DNA of 64,000 nt, taken from Acerihabitans sp015654925 (GTDB taxonomy: Bacteria > Pseudomonadota > Gammaproteobacteria > Enterobacterales > Enterobacteriaceae). The stretch is taken from NCBI RefSeq assembly GCF_047324175.1, contig NZ_CP178732.1:1984001-2048000 (forward strand), given 5' to 3'. How positions within the stretch are numbered: the stretch's first letter is position 1; each line of letters starts with the position of its first letter. This document shows positions 1 through 9,150 of the stretch, one piece after another. The notes beneath the pieces were generated by a model. It saw nothing but the letters and a program-made list of their open reading frames with translations, was not told the DNA's origin and searched no databases. A program made the position numbers and the translations under genes.

Positions 1-1059
1 GAGGCTCATAAAGAAAATCACCAGCGATTCCGCTTGCACATAGTTGCAAAGCATCATGCTGGCGCTTAGGGTCAGACCGACCGTGATGGGGCCTTTACGG
101 GCCAGGCTAAGATTATCGGTTTTGCGCAGCAGCCAGTCGGAAACAAATCCGCTGGTGATACCGCCCGCTAAACCGCAAATGGCGGGGATAGAAGCCATAA
201 ATCCCGCGTGCAGAATAGTGAAACCGCGTTCTTTAACTAAATAGATCGGGAACCAGGTCATAAAAAACCAGGTGATGGCGTTGATGCAATATTGGGCGAT
301 AAAAATGCCTACCAGCATCCGGCTTTTAAATAACTGGCCGATATCCGACCATGAGGCGGATTTTTTCCTGTCAAGCTGTCGGTTGACCTGGCCGACGGCT
401 ATATCCAGGTCGATCAAGCCACCGCCTTGCTGGATATGATCTAACTCCGCCTGGTTAACCCACGGATGTTTCATGGGCACGTAAAATATTTTTCCCCACG
501 CCAGCGCAACCGCTATGCCCAGAATTCCCATCACGATAAATACGTGCTGCCAGCCGAAGGTATGGCACAGCCATGCCATCAAAGGCATAAACATGGCTAT
601 GGAGATATATTGGGCGCTGTTGAATATGGCGCCGGCCACGCCGCGTTCGGCGGATGGAAACCAGGCGGCGATGATCCGGCCCGCGGAAGGACCCACCGGG
701 GATTCGCATACGCCGAGCAAAAAGCGCAATACCAGCAGGGCGGGGATAACCAAGGTGATGTAACTGACAAAGCCCATTAATATCGTGACGAGGGACCATA
801 CCAGTACCCCAAGGAACATGGCAAGCTTCGAGCCGAACCTGTCCGCCACCCATCCGGCCGGCGTCATGCAAAGGACGTAAGCCCAACTGAAGACGGAAAA
901 CAGATAACCGATTTCTATGGAAGAGATGCCCAGATCGCGTTGCATATCGAGCCCGGCGACTGAGAGCGTTGCCCGGTCGCCGGTGGCGAGGGTAAGCACC
1001 AGGGTAATTAATGCTAAAATAACGTATCTGGCGTGGGTTTTTTTTGCTTGTGAATACAC
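1..1059 (-). CDS. ACS-family MFS sugar-acid transporter (3' end cut by window edge)
   Basis: Translating the minus strand gives a long open frame of an anion:cation symporter (GudP/ExuT-like) MFS protein. It has the early 'TGDRATLSVAG' segment, 'WFMTWFPIYLVKERG' mid-protein and 'SIPAICGLAGG' near the edge, and closely resembles the transporters at 5101-6486 and 28700-30049. I choose the GTG start at 1059, because an AGGGGA ribosome site lies six bases upstream and an in-frame TAG lies just before it. A TTG at 1065 is less likely. The C-terminal part lies outside the window. The gene diverges from the GntR regulator at 1498, and an operator-like half palindrome sits about 70 bases upstream of its start. 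It probably imports a hexarate or aldonate used by the aldolase at 2367; the substrate is inferred. Confidence 0.85.
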   Translation of the reverse strand, partial: MYSQAKKTHARYVILALITLVLTLATGDRATLSVAGLDMQRDLGISSIEIGYLFSVFSWAYVLCMTPAGWVADRFGSKLAMFLGVLVWSLVTILMGFVSYITLVIPALLVLRFLLGVCESPVGPSAGRIIAAWFPSAERGVAGAIFNSAQYISIAMFMPLMAWLCHTFGWQHVFIVMGILGIAVALAWGKIFYVPMKHPWVNQAELDHIQQGGGLIDLDIAVGQVNRQLDRKKSASWSDIGQLFKSRMLVGIFIAQYCINAITWFFMTWFPIYLVKERGFTILHAGFMASIPAICGLAGGITSGFVSDWLLRKTDNLSLARKGPITVGLTLSASMMLCNYVQAESLVIFFMSL

Positions 1060-1127
1060 GGCCAATCCCCTTTTCTATGTAGGGTACGGGATTAATAAAC
1101 ACAGACACTATTCAGGGATATTGGAAA

Positions 1128-1138
1128 GTTGTCCATCC
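1128..1138. promoter_or_regulatory. Candidate GntR operator, copy 1 (MFS side)
   Basis: GTTGTCCATCC matches the core of the sites at 1346 and 2297, with one change in the right arm. It lies 69 bases upstream of the GTG start of the leftward transporter. An outer TTGGA/TCCAA pair (1121-1125, 1136-1140) adds further symmetry. Assignment to the neighbouring GntR protein is inferred from the recurrence. Confidence 0.55.
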
Positions 1139-1345
1139 AATTATAAAGAAAATCCATCCTGGCGCACATTTTTGAAATTGGATAGTGCGTAAATGCCGAC
1201 ATGGACACCCGTTTGGGCTCACCATCCTACTGATGCTGCCTGGAGAAAAATGATCAAGCCGTCGCGCGAGACCATCATATCGCGTCAACAGGAGAGCGGA
1301 TGCAATGAAAACACCATCGGCGGCTGATTTTTTTGGTACAATAAA

Positions 1346-1357
1346 AGTTGTCCAACC
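1346..1357. promoter_or_regulatory. Candidate GntR operator, copy 2 (regulator promoter)
   Basis: AGTTGTCCAACC followed by GATATGG is almost identical, as the reverse complement, to the site at 2297-2310. It lies about 140 bases upstream of the GntR gene, as expected for autoregulation. The arms are GTTG and CAAC around a TC centre, the short palindrome typical of FadR-type GntR operators. Confidence 0.65.
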
Positions 1358-1497
1358 GATATGGCGGCGGGATCTATACCCGCTGGGTAAAATTGCATAA
1401 AATATTGCCGTGCCATTCGCGTTGGCGGCGCCATGGGCGGCGCTCATCCCGCGGGCTTAACCATGGATGAGTATTTTGCTTTCAGGGGAACAAGGAC

Positions 1498-2208
1498 ATG
1501 CCGGATAAAAATAAATTTTCGATGGTACCGATTAAACGTACCGATGTATTCCAAACGATAATTCAGCAACTCAGCAATCTGCTGGACAGCGGTAGTATCA
1601 AACCCGGTGAACGATTGCCCTCGGAGCGCGAGTTATCTGAAAGCCTGGGCGTCAGCCGCACATCCATCCGCCAGGCGCTGAAAGTGCTGGAGGCGTCGGG
1701 CCGGCTGGAAACCCGCGTGGGCAGCGGTACCTATCTGACCCAGGCCCACACTCCACGCACGGGGGGTATGGGTATCTACCTTCAGCCCGGAGCAGGCGTC
1801 ACCAAGGATTTTATGCAACAACTGATCGTGGCGCGGGCCGGAATCGAGCGCGCGATATTTGAAGAGTATTCCCGCAAAGCCACCCGCGGCGGTATTAATC
1901 AACTGCGTACCCTTATCGAGGATAACGCGCGGGACTTTATTGACGATGAAGAGAATGACGAGAATGGCGGCCTGGATTTAAGCTTTGAAAATAAAGTGGC
2001 CGAGCTCAACCAAAACGTTATCTTGTCCAATTTGCAACAGCAAATCCATCAACTGTGGGTTAGCGCATGGAACGAATATGGCTTTGTTCCGGAAAAAAAA
2101 ATCGTGTTGCATCAGGAACATCTGAATATCCTTGAGGCTTTGGCGGCCAAGAACAGCGGGCGGGTAGTGGATTTAATCGTCCAGCATGTTGATAAAGAAA
2201 TCGAGTAA
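1498..2208 (+). CDS. GntR-family (FadR-like) transcriptional regulator
   Basis: This 236-residue protein has an N-terminal winged helix (about residues 12-80) with the GntR signature 'PGERLPSERELSESLGVSR' and the wing 'VGSGTYL'. A helical C-terminal ligand domain of FCD type follows. An AGGGGA ribosome site precedes the ATG at 1498. The gene diverges from an ACS transporter and is followed after about 160 bases by a GarL-like aldolase. Three copies of one palindrome flank these genes, so it most likely represses transporter, itself and aldolase until a sugar-acid effector binds. The C-terminal domain is less conserved than the DNA-binding part, and the effector cannot be read from sequence. 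Confidence 0.85.
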   Translation: MPDKNKFSMVPIKRTDVFQTIIQQLSNLLDSGSIKPGERLPSERELSESLGVSRTSIRQALKVLEASGRLETRVGSGTYLTQAHTPRTGGMGIYLQPGAGVTKDFMQQLIVARAGIERAIFEEYSRKATRGGINQLRTLIEDNARDFIDDEENDENGGLDLSFENKVAELNQNVILSNLQQQIHQLWVSAWNEYGFVPEKKIVLHQEHLNILEALAAKNSGRVVDLIVQHVDKEIE

Positions 2209-2296
2209 TCCCCGCAATCCTGTAAATGGGGCGGTTATGTCGCAGGTCTCATCATCTTTGGAGAAAATGTGATCTTAGCAGCGAATATTCCCATAT

Positions 2297-2310
2297 TGGT
2301 TGGACAACCA
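2297..2310. promoter_or_regulatory. Candidate GntR operator, copy 3 (perfect palindrome)
   Basis: TGGTTGGACAACCA is a perfect inverted repeat with six-base arms and a GA centre. It is 57-70 bases upstream of the aldolase start. Its reverse complement continues into AATATGG, matching the flank of the site at 1346. This is the strongest of the three copies. Confidence 0.7.
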
Positions 2311-2366
2311 TCATCATTGATGCGTATGTTAAGGTTCGATCTTAGCTTAACGTCATGAGAATTATT

Positions 2367-3140
2367 ATGAATGAGAATTATATACCCAATCTATTTCGCC
2401 AAAATCTAACCGGGGAAACGCCGCTTATCGGCTGCTGGAGTTCGCTGGTCAGTCCCATTACCGCCGAAATTCTTGGTTTGGCCGGTTTTGACTGGATTAT
2501 GTTTGATGCCGAACATGCGCCCAACGATGTACACTCGTTGATGCTGCAGCTCATGGCACTAAAAGGAAGCGGCAGCATGCCGGTGGTGCGTCCTGCGCAA
2601 AACGATCCGGTAATCATCAAGCGTTTGCTGGATATCGGCTTTTATAATTTTTTGATTCCGATGATCGAAAGCCGCGCAGAGGCGATCAAAGCCGTCGCAG
2701 CCACCCGCTATCCGCCTCAGGGCATGCGTGGTGTCGCGGTGTCTCAACGCAGCAATGGCTTTGGCACCGTGGCAAACTACCAGCAAATCATCAATGATAA
2801 TATTTCGGTACTTGTGCAAATAGAAAGTAAGCAAGGCGTGGAAAATATAGAGGAAATTTTAGCGGTGGAGGGTGTGGACGGCGTGTTTATCGGCCCGAGC
2901 GACTTGTCGGCCTCGTTGGGCTATTTAGGGCAACCGGGTCATCCGCATGTCAGGGAAACCATTGATTATATCATTGGGATGGCTAATAAATATGGCAAGC
3001 CCTTGGGCACTATCGCCTTTGAAGAATCCGAAATTCGCGGCTATATCAATAAAGGTTTTAAGTTTATCGCCGTCGGCAGCGATCAGGGCATCTTTCGCAA
3101 AGAAACCCAGAAACTCTGCCAGCATTACCGCAACGGCTGA
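2367..3140 (+). CDS. HpcH/HpaI-family class II aldolase, GarL paralogue
   Basis: The 257-residue product aligns in register with the GarL at 12250, including 'FDAEHAP' with the catalytic His50, Arg75 in 'PVVRP', Glu153 in 'QIESKQG' and Asp179 in 'GPSDL'. The family cleaves 2-keto-3-deoxy-glucarate or 5-keto-4-deoxy-glucarate to pyruvate and tartronate semialdehyde with a divalent metal. I choose ATG 2367 because the sequence from there matches the GarL N-terminus; an in-frame ATG at 2355 adds four residues. The gene follows the GntR regulator and a perfect operator. Several GarL residues differ (FDAEHAP for LDGEHAP, SQRSN for SHRSN), so a related but different keto-deoxy acid may be its substrate. 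Confidence 0.85.
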   Translation: MNENYIPNLFRQNLTGETPLIGCWSSLVSPITAEILGLAGFDWIMFDAEHAPNDVHSLMLQLMALKGSGSMPVVRPAQNDPVIIKRLLDIGFYNFLIPMIESRAEAIKAVAATRYPPQGMRGVAVSQRSNGFGTVANYQQIINDNISVLVQIESKQGVENIEEILAVEGVDGVFIGPSDLSASLGYLGQPGHPHVRETIDYIIGMANKYGKPLGTIAFEESEIRGYINKGFKFIAVGSDQGIFRKETQKLCQHYRNG

Positions 3141-3510
3141 TATAAATAGCACGCATGGGTATTCGATATGATCTTGACCGGTAACACGATGCTAAAAACG
3201 CTAAAAGCCGATTTTTATCGTGAGTATTTGCATGATTTTTAATTATGTTATAAATTTTTTTGCCATTCATAATGCTGGTCAAATATGAAGGTCTTATTAC
3301 TTTAGGCGGGGTCAGCCAGCATAAAATCATGTTGGCTGAGTTAGCGATCGTTTTTCGATATTTTTTCTGCTAATAGAGTTAAATCGCTTTAAAATTAGAG
3401 AGTTGCGAAGGGCGCAACCAGATAAAAACAGTATGTTAAAATCGTGTACTATATTAAATATCAATTAAAATAATGTTTTAGTAAGGCAGTTAAACTCATT
3501 ATGCAAAGAC
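3141..3510. other. Intergenic region, AT-rich
   Basis: This 370-base gap lies between the convergent aldolase and LysR genes. Apart from the hairpin at 3312-3339 I see no gene or clear regulatory site. Base composition becomes AT-rich here, marking the left boundary of the AT-rich segment that ends near 10.8 kb. Confidence 0.5.
3312..3339. terminator. Hairpin between convergent genes
   Basis: TCAGCCAGCAT and ATGTTGGCTGA form an 11-pair stem (one G-U) around a six-base AAAATC loop. The nearest T-run on the + strand begins about twelve bases further on, so this is only a modest Rho-independent terminator candidate for the aldolase transcript. Confidence 0.35.
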
Positions 3511-4419
3511 TTATCCTGTACTCAAGAAATAATCATGAGCTTTATGTCTTAACATATCTAATAAAACGGGCAAAACAGGGTTTTTATTATCCTCTCGCCA
3601 CACTAAATAAAGATTACTACGTAAATTTGGATCAATATCGAAGGTTCTGAACACAATGTTGGGAAAACAGATGCTTTTACTACAGGCTGGAACTAAAGCT
3701 ATACCCAAGCCACTATTAACCATAGATAATATAGTCACAGTAGATTCAATAGAATGAGCATATTGGGGATGTATTTTATGACGACGGAACGCTGCAGCTA
3801 TCATTTCATAAAATGGCCGCCAGCCTGAAGACGCATAGGTAATGAAAGGTTGACCAGCCAAGCATTCAGGGGTCAAATTATCTACGTTAACCAAGGGATG
3901 TTCAGCAGGGATAGCCAATACAAACGACTCAGTCACAAGTAGCTCATTGATAAATCCTTCAATATACGGAGGGTCCCTAACAATACATAAATCCATTCTG
4001 CGTAACTGCAGGCCATTGATTTGCGCCGGAGTAGGCATTTCTTTAAGAGTGAAGCCGATACAAGGATATTTATCCTGCACTTGCTGGATCACCTTTGGAA
4101 GATATTCATAAACCGCGCAAGCAACGAAACTAATCGAAATATTCCCCATCTCGCCTAATGCGATACGTTTCACCGTTACGACAGCATTATTCGTTTGCTC
4201 AATAATATTTATAGCCTCAACGAGAAAAGCTTGACCTGCCGAGGTTAGTTGCACCGATCGAGTCGAACGCTCAAATAAACGCACTCCAAGTTGGTGTTCC
4301 AGCAACTGGATTTGTCGGCTCAACGGAGGCTGAGTCATGTTGAGCTTCTGTGCAGCCCGACGGAAACTAAGTTCGTTAGCTAACGTGATGAAGCATCGCA
4401 GTTGGCCAAGCTCAAACAT
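3511..4419 (-). CDS. LysR-family transcriptional regulator
   Basis: A 302-residue LysR protein: winged helix in residues 1-60 ('AAQKLNMTQPPLSRQI', 'GVRLFERSTRSVQLT') and a periplasmic-binding-like effector domain after about residue 90. I place the start at ATG 4419 because AGAGGA lies seven bases upstream and the protein then aligns with the LysR at 31912. An upstream ATG at 4464 would add 15 residues. The gene is AT-rich and diverges from the MFS-lar operon at 5101, so it is the obvious candidate activator of that operon. It is similar throughout to the LysR beside the talarate dehydratase, hinting at a sugar-acid effector. Confidence 0.85.
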   Translation of the reverse strand: MFELGQLRCFITLANELSFRRAAQKLNMTQPPLSRQIQLLEHQLGVRLFERSTRSVQLTSAGQAFLVEAINIIEQTNNAVVTVKRIALGEMGNISISFVACAVYEYLPKVIQQVQDKYPCIGFTLKEMPTPAQINGLQLRRMDLCIVRDPPYIEGFINELLVTESFVLAIPAEHPLVNVDNLTPECLAGQPFITYASSGWRPFYEMIAAAFRRHKIHPQYAHSIESTVTILSMVNSGLGIALVPACSKSICFPNIVFRTFDIDPNLRSNLYLVWREDNKNPVLPVLLDMLRHKAHDYFLSTG

Positions 4420-5100
4420 TGATTTTTCCTCTGAATTGAATGATACCGAATTTGGATTAGACAATATCTACTTACAAGACCACCATATAATACATGTCCG
4501 ATGTATTACTGTGCCATCATCAACATTTTGACAAAAACGGCTAGTAAAGGATGGCTCAATATGATGATCAATACTTGATTTCATACTCTATAGCATTTTA
4601 GGGAAATGCAGTTTTATGCAATTCTACTGACATGAAGCATAAAGGGCCTGGCCAATTTGCATCAATACTTGAAGCAGGACCTTCTAGTTTATGGAGAAAT
4701 CTGATGAAGATACTGATTTTGCCCCAGATTTACTCTGGTTGCAGGAGCTTGTTGAATTGAGCGCAGCGGTTAATCGGCACAATCGCTTGCTGCTTCACTA
4801 GTAGAATAGAGAGGGGATAAACATTTATCCCGATGTATTACTTACATTTTATGCATATGAGTTAGCTGATGCTTATAGAGGAAGCACTTATGGTAATGTG
4901 CGATTAGTTAAGTATACAGGACTAATGTCTTACGGATGATTTGATAAAAATAATTTTCGGCATATATCATCGAAGGGATGTTTTCTTTGAGGGTTATTTC
5001 TGAAAACCAAACAGTAAAGTTTGCATTTATAATAAAATTTATGGGTACAAAAACTAGTCACATAAATAGCATTACCTACGAACAACATTAGGAAATTTTT
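4420..5100. other. Divergent intergenic region between lysR and the lar operon
   Basis: This 680-base, AT-rich region must hold the promoters of the LysR gene and of the MFS-lar operon. I see no sharp operator repeat. A 36-codon reading frame at 4691-4801 (+), ending '..LLWLQELVELSAAVNRHN..', has a protein-like composition but no convincing ribosome site and no recognised relative. It may be a gene remnant. Nothing else can be supported. Confidence 0.4.
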
Positions 5101-6486
5101 ATGCAAAATTTAACCTCTGTTAAACCTATAGGACATTGCAGATATTGGGCGTTAGTTTGTATTACTTTATTGTTAACATTAAGTATAGGCGATAGAGCAA
5201 CACTGTCGGTTGCCGGCCCCCATATGCAAAGAGATCTCGGGTTGGATTCAGTGCAGTTAGGCTGGCTTTTTTCTGTATTTGCCTGGTCATATGCAATTGG
5301 GCATGCCCCGGCCGGCTGGTTGTCCGATAAACTGGGGATTAAGAAGACTATTTTAATAGCCTTGGTTTTATGGTCACTCATCACTATTTTGATGGGGTTT
5401 GTAAGTTGGTTTAGTTTTGTTTTCCTCGCATTGCTGGTATTGCGCTTTATATTAGGTTTTATGGAGGCTCCCGTTACGCCAAGTTCTGGCAGGGTATTGG
5501 CAGCGTGGTTCCCCTCGCAAGAGAGAGGAAAAGCAGGCGCAATATTCAATTGTGCCCAGTATTTATCATTGGTCATTTTTACCCCTTTAATGGGATGGCT
5601 TGATCATGAATTTGGATGGGAACATATTTTTTGGGTTATGGGGGGGCTCGGGATTTTCGTAGCAATTTTTATCAAAAAAGTATTATATCTGCCTACCACA
5701 CATCCATCAATTACAAAGGATGAAATTGATTATATTCGCAACGGTGGCGGAATAGTAGAAATGGATAGTAAGGCGGAAAAAGAAAGGATTAAGGAAAAAG
5801 GAAGTTCTGACCTGGTGATGGTTAAAAAAATACTAAAAAATAGAACGTTATGCGGAATCTTCATAGGGCAGTATTGCATAGCTTCGATTACTTGGTTTTT
5901 TATGACATGGTTCCCTATCTATTTAGTCAAGCAACAGGGTTTTAATATTTTACAAGCTGGTTTTATCGCAGCCATACCGGCAATCAGTGGCTGTATCGGT
6001 GGTGTGTTTTCAGGATTTTTTTCCGATTGGATGTATAAAAGAACTGGCAGCCTTACCTTGGCGAGAAAATTACCAATAACGATAGGATTAACTCTCAGTG
6101 CTCTTATTATCGCCTGTAACTATACGCAGTCACAAACTATTGTCATTGTTTTAATGAGTTTGTCTTTCTTCGGTAAAGGTTTTGGATCTCTTGGGCATGC
6201 AGTTATTGCTGATACAGCACCTAGGGAGATCGTGGGTTTAACTGCGGGGATATTTGGAACGATCGCTAATTGCGCTGGAGTCATCACACCTGTAGTGATT
6301 GGGTATATTCTTAGCTCAACGGATTCGTTTGAATTTGCATTGATTTATGTCGGTTTGCATGGTGTCATTGCGGTTGTAAGTTATTGGGTAATAGTAGGAA
6401 AATTACAACGCGTTGATATCATCAATGACGTTGACGACCAAAATAATTCAAAGAAAAATGCTATTGGAATGCAAAATAATAGATAA
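5101..6486 (+). CDS. ACS-family MFS transporter of the lar operon
   Basis: This 461-residue, 12-helix MFS protein of the anion:cation symporter family carries 'SIGDRATLSVAG' near the N-terminus, 'PAGWLSDKLGIKKT' (MFS motif A region), 'WFFMTWFPIYLV' mid-protein and 'PAISGCIGG'. It closely resembles the transporters at 1-1059 and 28700-30049, which belong to the glucarate/galactarate porter type. It is the first gene of an operon, 36 bases upstream of larA. It probably supplies the racemase/epimerase with its hydroxyacid, and family membership points to an aldarate or aldonate rather than lactate. Codon use is AT-rich, unlike its relatives elsewhere in the window. Confidence 0.85.
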   Translation: MQNLTSVKPIGHCRYWALVCITLLLTLSIGDRATLSVAGPHMQRDLGLDSVQLGWLFSVFAWSYAIGHAPAGWLSDKLGIKKTILIALVLWSLITILMGFVSWFSFVFLALLVLRFILGFMEAPVTPSSGRVLAAWFPSQERGKAGAIFNCAQYLSLVIFTPLMGWLDHEFGWEHIFWVMGGLGIFVAIFIKKVLYLPTTHPSITKDEIDYIRNGGGIVEMDSKAEKERIKEKGSSDLVMVKKILKNRTLCGIFIGQYCIASITWFFMTWFPIYLVKQQGFNILQAGFIAAIPAISGCIGGVFSGFFSDWMYKRTGSLTLARKLPITIGLTLSALIIACNYTQSQTIVIVLMSLSFFGKGFGSLGHAVIADTAPREIVGLTAGIFGTIANCAGVITPVVIGYILSSTDSFEFALIYVGLHGVIAVVSYWVIVGKLQRVDIINDVDDQNNSKKNAIGMQNNR

Positions 6487-6522
6487 TTTAAAGTTCAGCG
6501 AAAGCGAAGAGGAGGTGAAGAA

Positions 6523-7803
6523 ATGCTAATCATCGATAACATTTTAGCCGATGTGATTTTGCCTGATGTCATCAATGTGTCACAGCGCTTTGCTGTCGAA
6601 GAAATCGATGATGTTGAAAAAGCATTGAGGAAGCAGCTGAATACACCAGAAATAAAAAATAAAATTAAACCTGGTGCAAATATTGCTGTAGGTGTGGGAA
6701 GTAGAGGTATTGCTGATCTACCATTGTTAGTTTCCGTTACCGTCGACGAACTCAAGTTAAATGGCGCAAATCCTTTTATTGTTCCAGCAATGGGAAGTCA
6801 CGGCGGGGCGTCCGCCGAAGGTCAAACAAGTGTTCTTGCAGCATTAGGGGTCACAGAGGAAAGCGCCGGTTGCCCCATCATTTCTTCGATGGCAGTTGAA
6901 AATATTGGCGAGATTAATGGTTTCCCCGTCTATATGGATAAAGCCGCAATGGAAGCGGATGGCATTGTCGTAATCAATAGAATTAAACCGCATACTAGCT
7001 TTACGGGAAAGTATGAAAGTGGGCTATTAAAAATGATAGTCATTGGCCTAGGTAAGCAAAAAGGCGCAAATTCCGCTCATATGATGGGGTTCGGCCATAT
7101 GGCCAAGAATCTGATAGATTTCGGGAAATACAAAATTGAGAATACGCCAATACTGTTCGGGGTGGGATCTGTAGAAAATGCATATGATCATATTGCAAAA
7201 ATAGCAGTTATTCCAGCCGAAGATATTTTGGAAAAAGAAGCTGAACTATTACAGCAAGCCAAAAAAGCAATGCCCAGTATTCCATTCAATCCTATTGATG
7301 TGTTAATAGTAGATTCAATGGGTAAACATTTCTCTGGTAATGGTACTGATCCTAATATCACCGGTAAAGTAGGAACCCCTTACATTCATCCGATGCAAAA
7401 AACTAATCGTATGGCGATATTGGATTTACATGAGAAAAGTCATGGCAATGCCGCCGGTGTTGGCCTTGCTGAATTTACGACTCGACGTTTGTTTAATAAA
7501 ATTGATTTTGAACAGGTATATGCCAATCATCTTACCTCGACTACTTTGCCTGGAGCAAAAGTTCCTATTGTTCTTGACTCGGATCTTCTCGTAATAAAAG
7601 CCTGTATTTTTACAAGCAATGTTGAAGATCCGGAAAAGTTACGAATTGTACGGCTGAGAAATACCTTAACACTCGACCATATGCAGGTTTCAGTGACTTT
7701 GCTCGATGAAATAAAGAACAATCCCAATTTACAAGTTCAGGGCAGTCCTGCCAAATGGGAATTTGATGAACAAGGAAATATTTCTGATTTGGATGCGTGG
7801 TAA
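6523..7803 (+). CDS. larA: LarA-type nickel-dependent 2-hydroxyacid racemase/epimerase
   Basis: A 426-residue LarA-family (DUF2088) enzyme. The family uses the nickel-pincer nucleotide (NPN) to racemise or epimerise alpha-hydroxyacids by hydride transfer. Residues matching those of lactate racemase LarA can be placed: His93 in 'MGSHGG', His157 in 'RIKPHTS', Lys170 in 'SGLLKM' (cofactor lysine) and His186 in 'NSAHMM', with a Lys-to-His spacing of 16 as I recall for LarA. The sequence around 'RIKPHTSFTGKYESG' differs from classical lactate racemase, so this belongs to another LarA subgroup. The ribosome site GAGGAGGTG precedes ATG 6523. It is followed by larC, larE and larB and preceded by a sugar-acid-type transporter, so I infer a sugar-acid epimerase rather than lactate racemase. 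Confidence 0.85.
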   Translation: MLIIDNILADVILPDVINVSQRFAVEEIDDVEKALRKQLNTPEIKNKIKPGANIAVGVGSRGIADLPLLVSVTVDELKLNGANPFIVPAMGSHGGASAEGQTSVLAALGVTEESAGCPIISSMAVENIGEINGFPVYMDKAAMEADGIVVINRIKPHTSFTGKYESGLLKMIVIGLGKQKGANSAHMMGFGHMAKNLIDFGKYKIENTPILFGVGSVENAYDHIAKIAVIPAEDILEKEAELLQQAKKAMPSIPFNPIDVLIVDSMGKHFSGNGTDPNITGKVGTPYIHPMQKTNRMAILDLHEKSHGNAAGVGLAEFTTRRLFNKIDFEQVYANHLTSTTLPGAKVPIVLDSDLLVIKACIFTSNVEDPEKLRIVRLRNTLTLDHMQVSVTLLDEIKNNPNLQVQGSPAKWEFDEQGNISDLDAW

Positions 7804-7851
7804 TTACAGTAATTAATCGATAATGCCAATATTGAGTTAGAGGAATAGCAC

Positions 7852-9150
7852 GTGCAAATACAAATTGATGCATTAGGTGGAGTGGCTGGCGATATGTTTT
7901 GCGCTGGAATGCTCGATGCGTTTCCTCATCTTCAACCGGGACTTCTTGATTTTTTACAGGATATATTGTGTATTAATGATATATCAGTAGATATCGAAAC
8001 TTCTCGGGGATTGTTTTCTTTAGGTAAGCGTTTTATCGTCAAAAAAAGAAAAGTAAAGATTGATGACAAGCATCATTTTTACTATAAAAAAATAGATGAT
8101 TCTATCGATAATTCGACTCTTATCCATCATGCAGATCATAAGCATCAGCATCGGCACTACTCATGGCAAAAAATTAAAAAAGATCTCAAAAAATATTGCT
8201 CCCGCCAAGATATACATGAATGCGCAGAAGGAATATTTTCTATTCTGGTCAATGCCGAAAGTATTATTCATGGTGTGCCAATGGAAGATGTCCATCTCCA
8301 CGAGGTGGGCGCAGATGATGCTATGATTGATATCATGAGCGCAGCCTATTTGATTATGGAGAGTGGCGCTGATTCATGGTCGATATCGTCATTGCCTTTG
8401 GGGGGTGGCGCAATAAAATGCGAGCATGGGACAATACCCGTTCCCGCACCAGCAACGTTGCTGATATTGAGAGGTTTTTTGTGGCACGATGATGGTATTC
8501 CTGGCGAAAGAGTTACTCCTACCGGGGCTGCAATCCTTGCGTGGTTAGTTCAGCATATGCCGAATATGGTGATTTCCGGCCGCTTGATTCACTATGGGTA
8601 TGGAATAGGGGAACGGCGGTTTGGCGATATATTAAATGCACTAAGAATTACGGTCTACGACCATGGCCAAGAAGTTAATGATCCGTTGTCAGCGGACTCC
8701 ATTTATATTGTTCAATGCGATATAGATGATATGACTCCAGAATTGCTTGCTCTCGCAATCAACAACTTAAGGGGTACTGAAGGCATTATTGATATATCTA
8801 GTCAAATGATTATGGGCAAGAAAAATCGTTGGGCAACTCGTCTCGAATTACTTATACGATTAGATGTATTGGATAACATTGCTCGGAAAATATTAACTGA
8901 AACATCAACATTAGGCGTGAGATATTGGCAAGCTGACAGAAAAGTTTTACAAAGAAATTCATCGGTTTTCACATTCGATAACAATGATTGGCAGGTGAAA
9001 ACCACCAAAAGGCCTGATGGGAATATAAGCTGTAAAATTGAATCTGATAATTTAATTCAAGTCGATTACGGTTATGAAAGTCGTATGCGCTTGAAATATG
9101 AAATTGAAAAAGCAGCCGCCAAGTCAGTTCGACTGAAAGATAAGGAATGA
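7852..9150 (+). CDS. larC: LarC, NPN cofactor nickel-inserting cyclometallase
   Basis: A 432-residue LarC protein, which inserts nickel into the dithiolated pyridinium mononucleotide in a CTP-dependent step. Visible marks are the N-terminal 'DALGGVAGDMF', a His-rich stretch at about residues 91-105 likely to bind nickel, 'VHLHEVGADDAMIDI', 'PTGAAIL' and the C-terminal-domain motif 'CDIDDMTPE'. I use the GTG start at 7852, with AGAGGA seven bases upstream. In Lactiplantibacillus plantarum larC is read through a programmed frameshift; here it is one uninterrupted frame. The stop overlaps the larE start (ATGA), so the two are probably translationally coupled. Confidence 0.9.
   Translation: MQIQIDALGGVAGDMFCAGMLDAFPHLQPGLLDFLQDILCINDISVDIETSRGLFSLGKRFIVKKRKVKIDDKHHFYYKKIDDSIDNSTLIHHADHKHQHRHYSWQKIKKDLKKYCSRQDIHECAEGIFSILVNAESIIHGVPMEDVHLHEVGADDAMIDIMSAAYLIMESGADSWSISSLPLGGGAIKCEHGTIPVPAPATLLILRGFLWHDDGIPGERVTPTGAAILAWLVQHMPNMVISGRLIHYGYGIGERRFGDILNALRITVYDHGQEVNDPLSADSIYIVQCDIDDMTPELLALAINNLRGTEGIIDISSQMIMGKKNRWATRLELLIRLDVLDNIARKILTETSTLGVRYWQADRKVLQRNSSVFTFDNNDWQVKTTKRPDGNISCKIESDNLIQVDYGYESRMRLKYEIEKAAAKSVRLKDKE

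Noticed and set aside
455..1108. 217-codon minus-strand frame with an ATG
   Set aside because: It is out of frame with the real MFS transporter on the same strand, has low-complexity Arg/His-rich content and matches no family. The true frame starts at GTG 1059.
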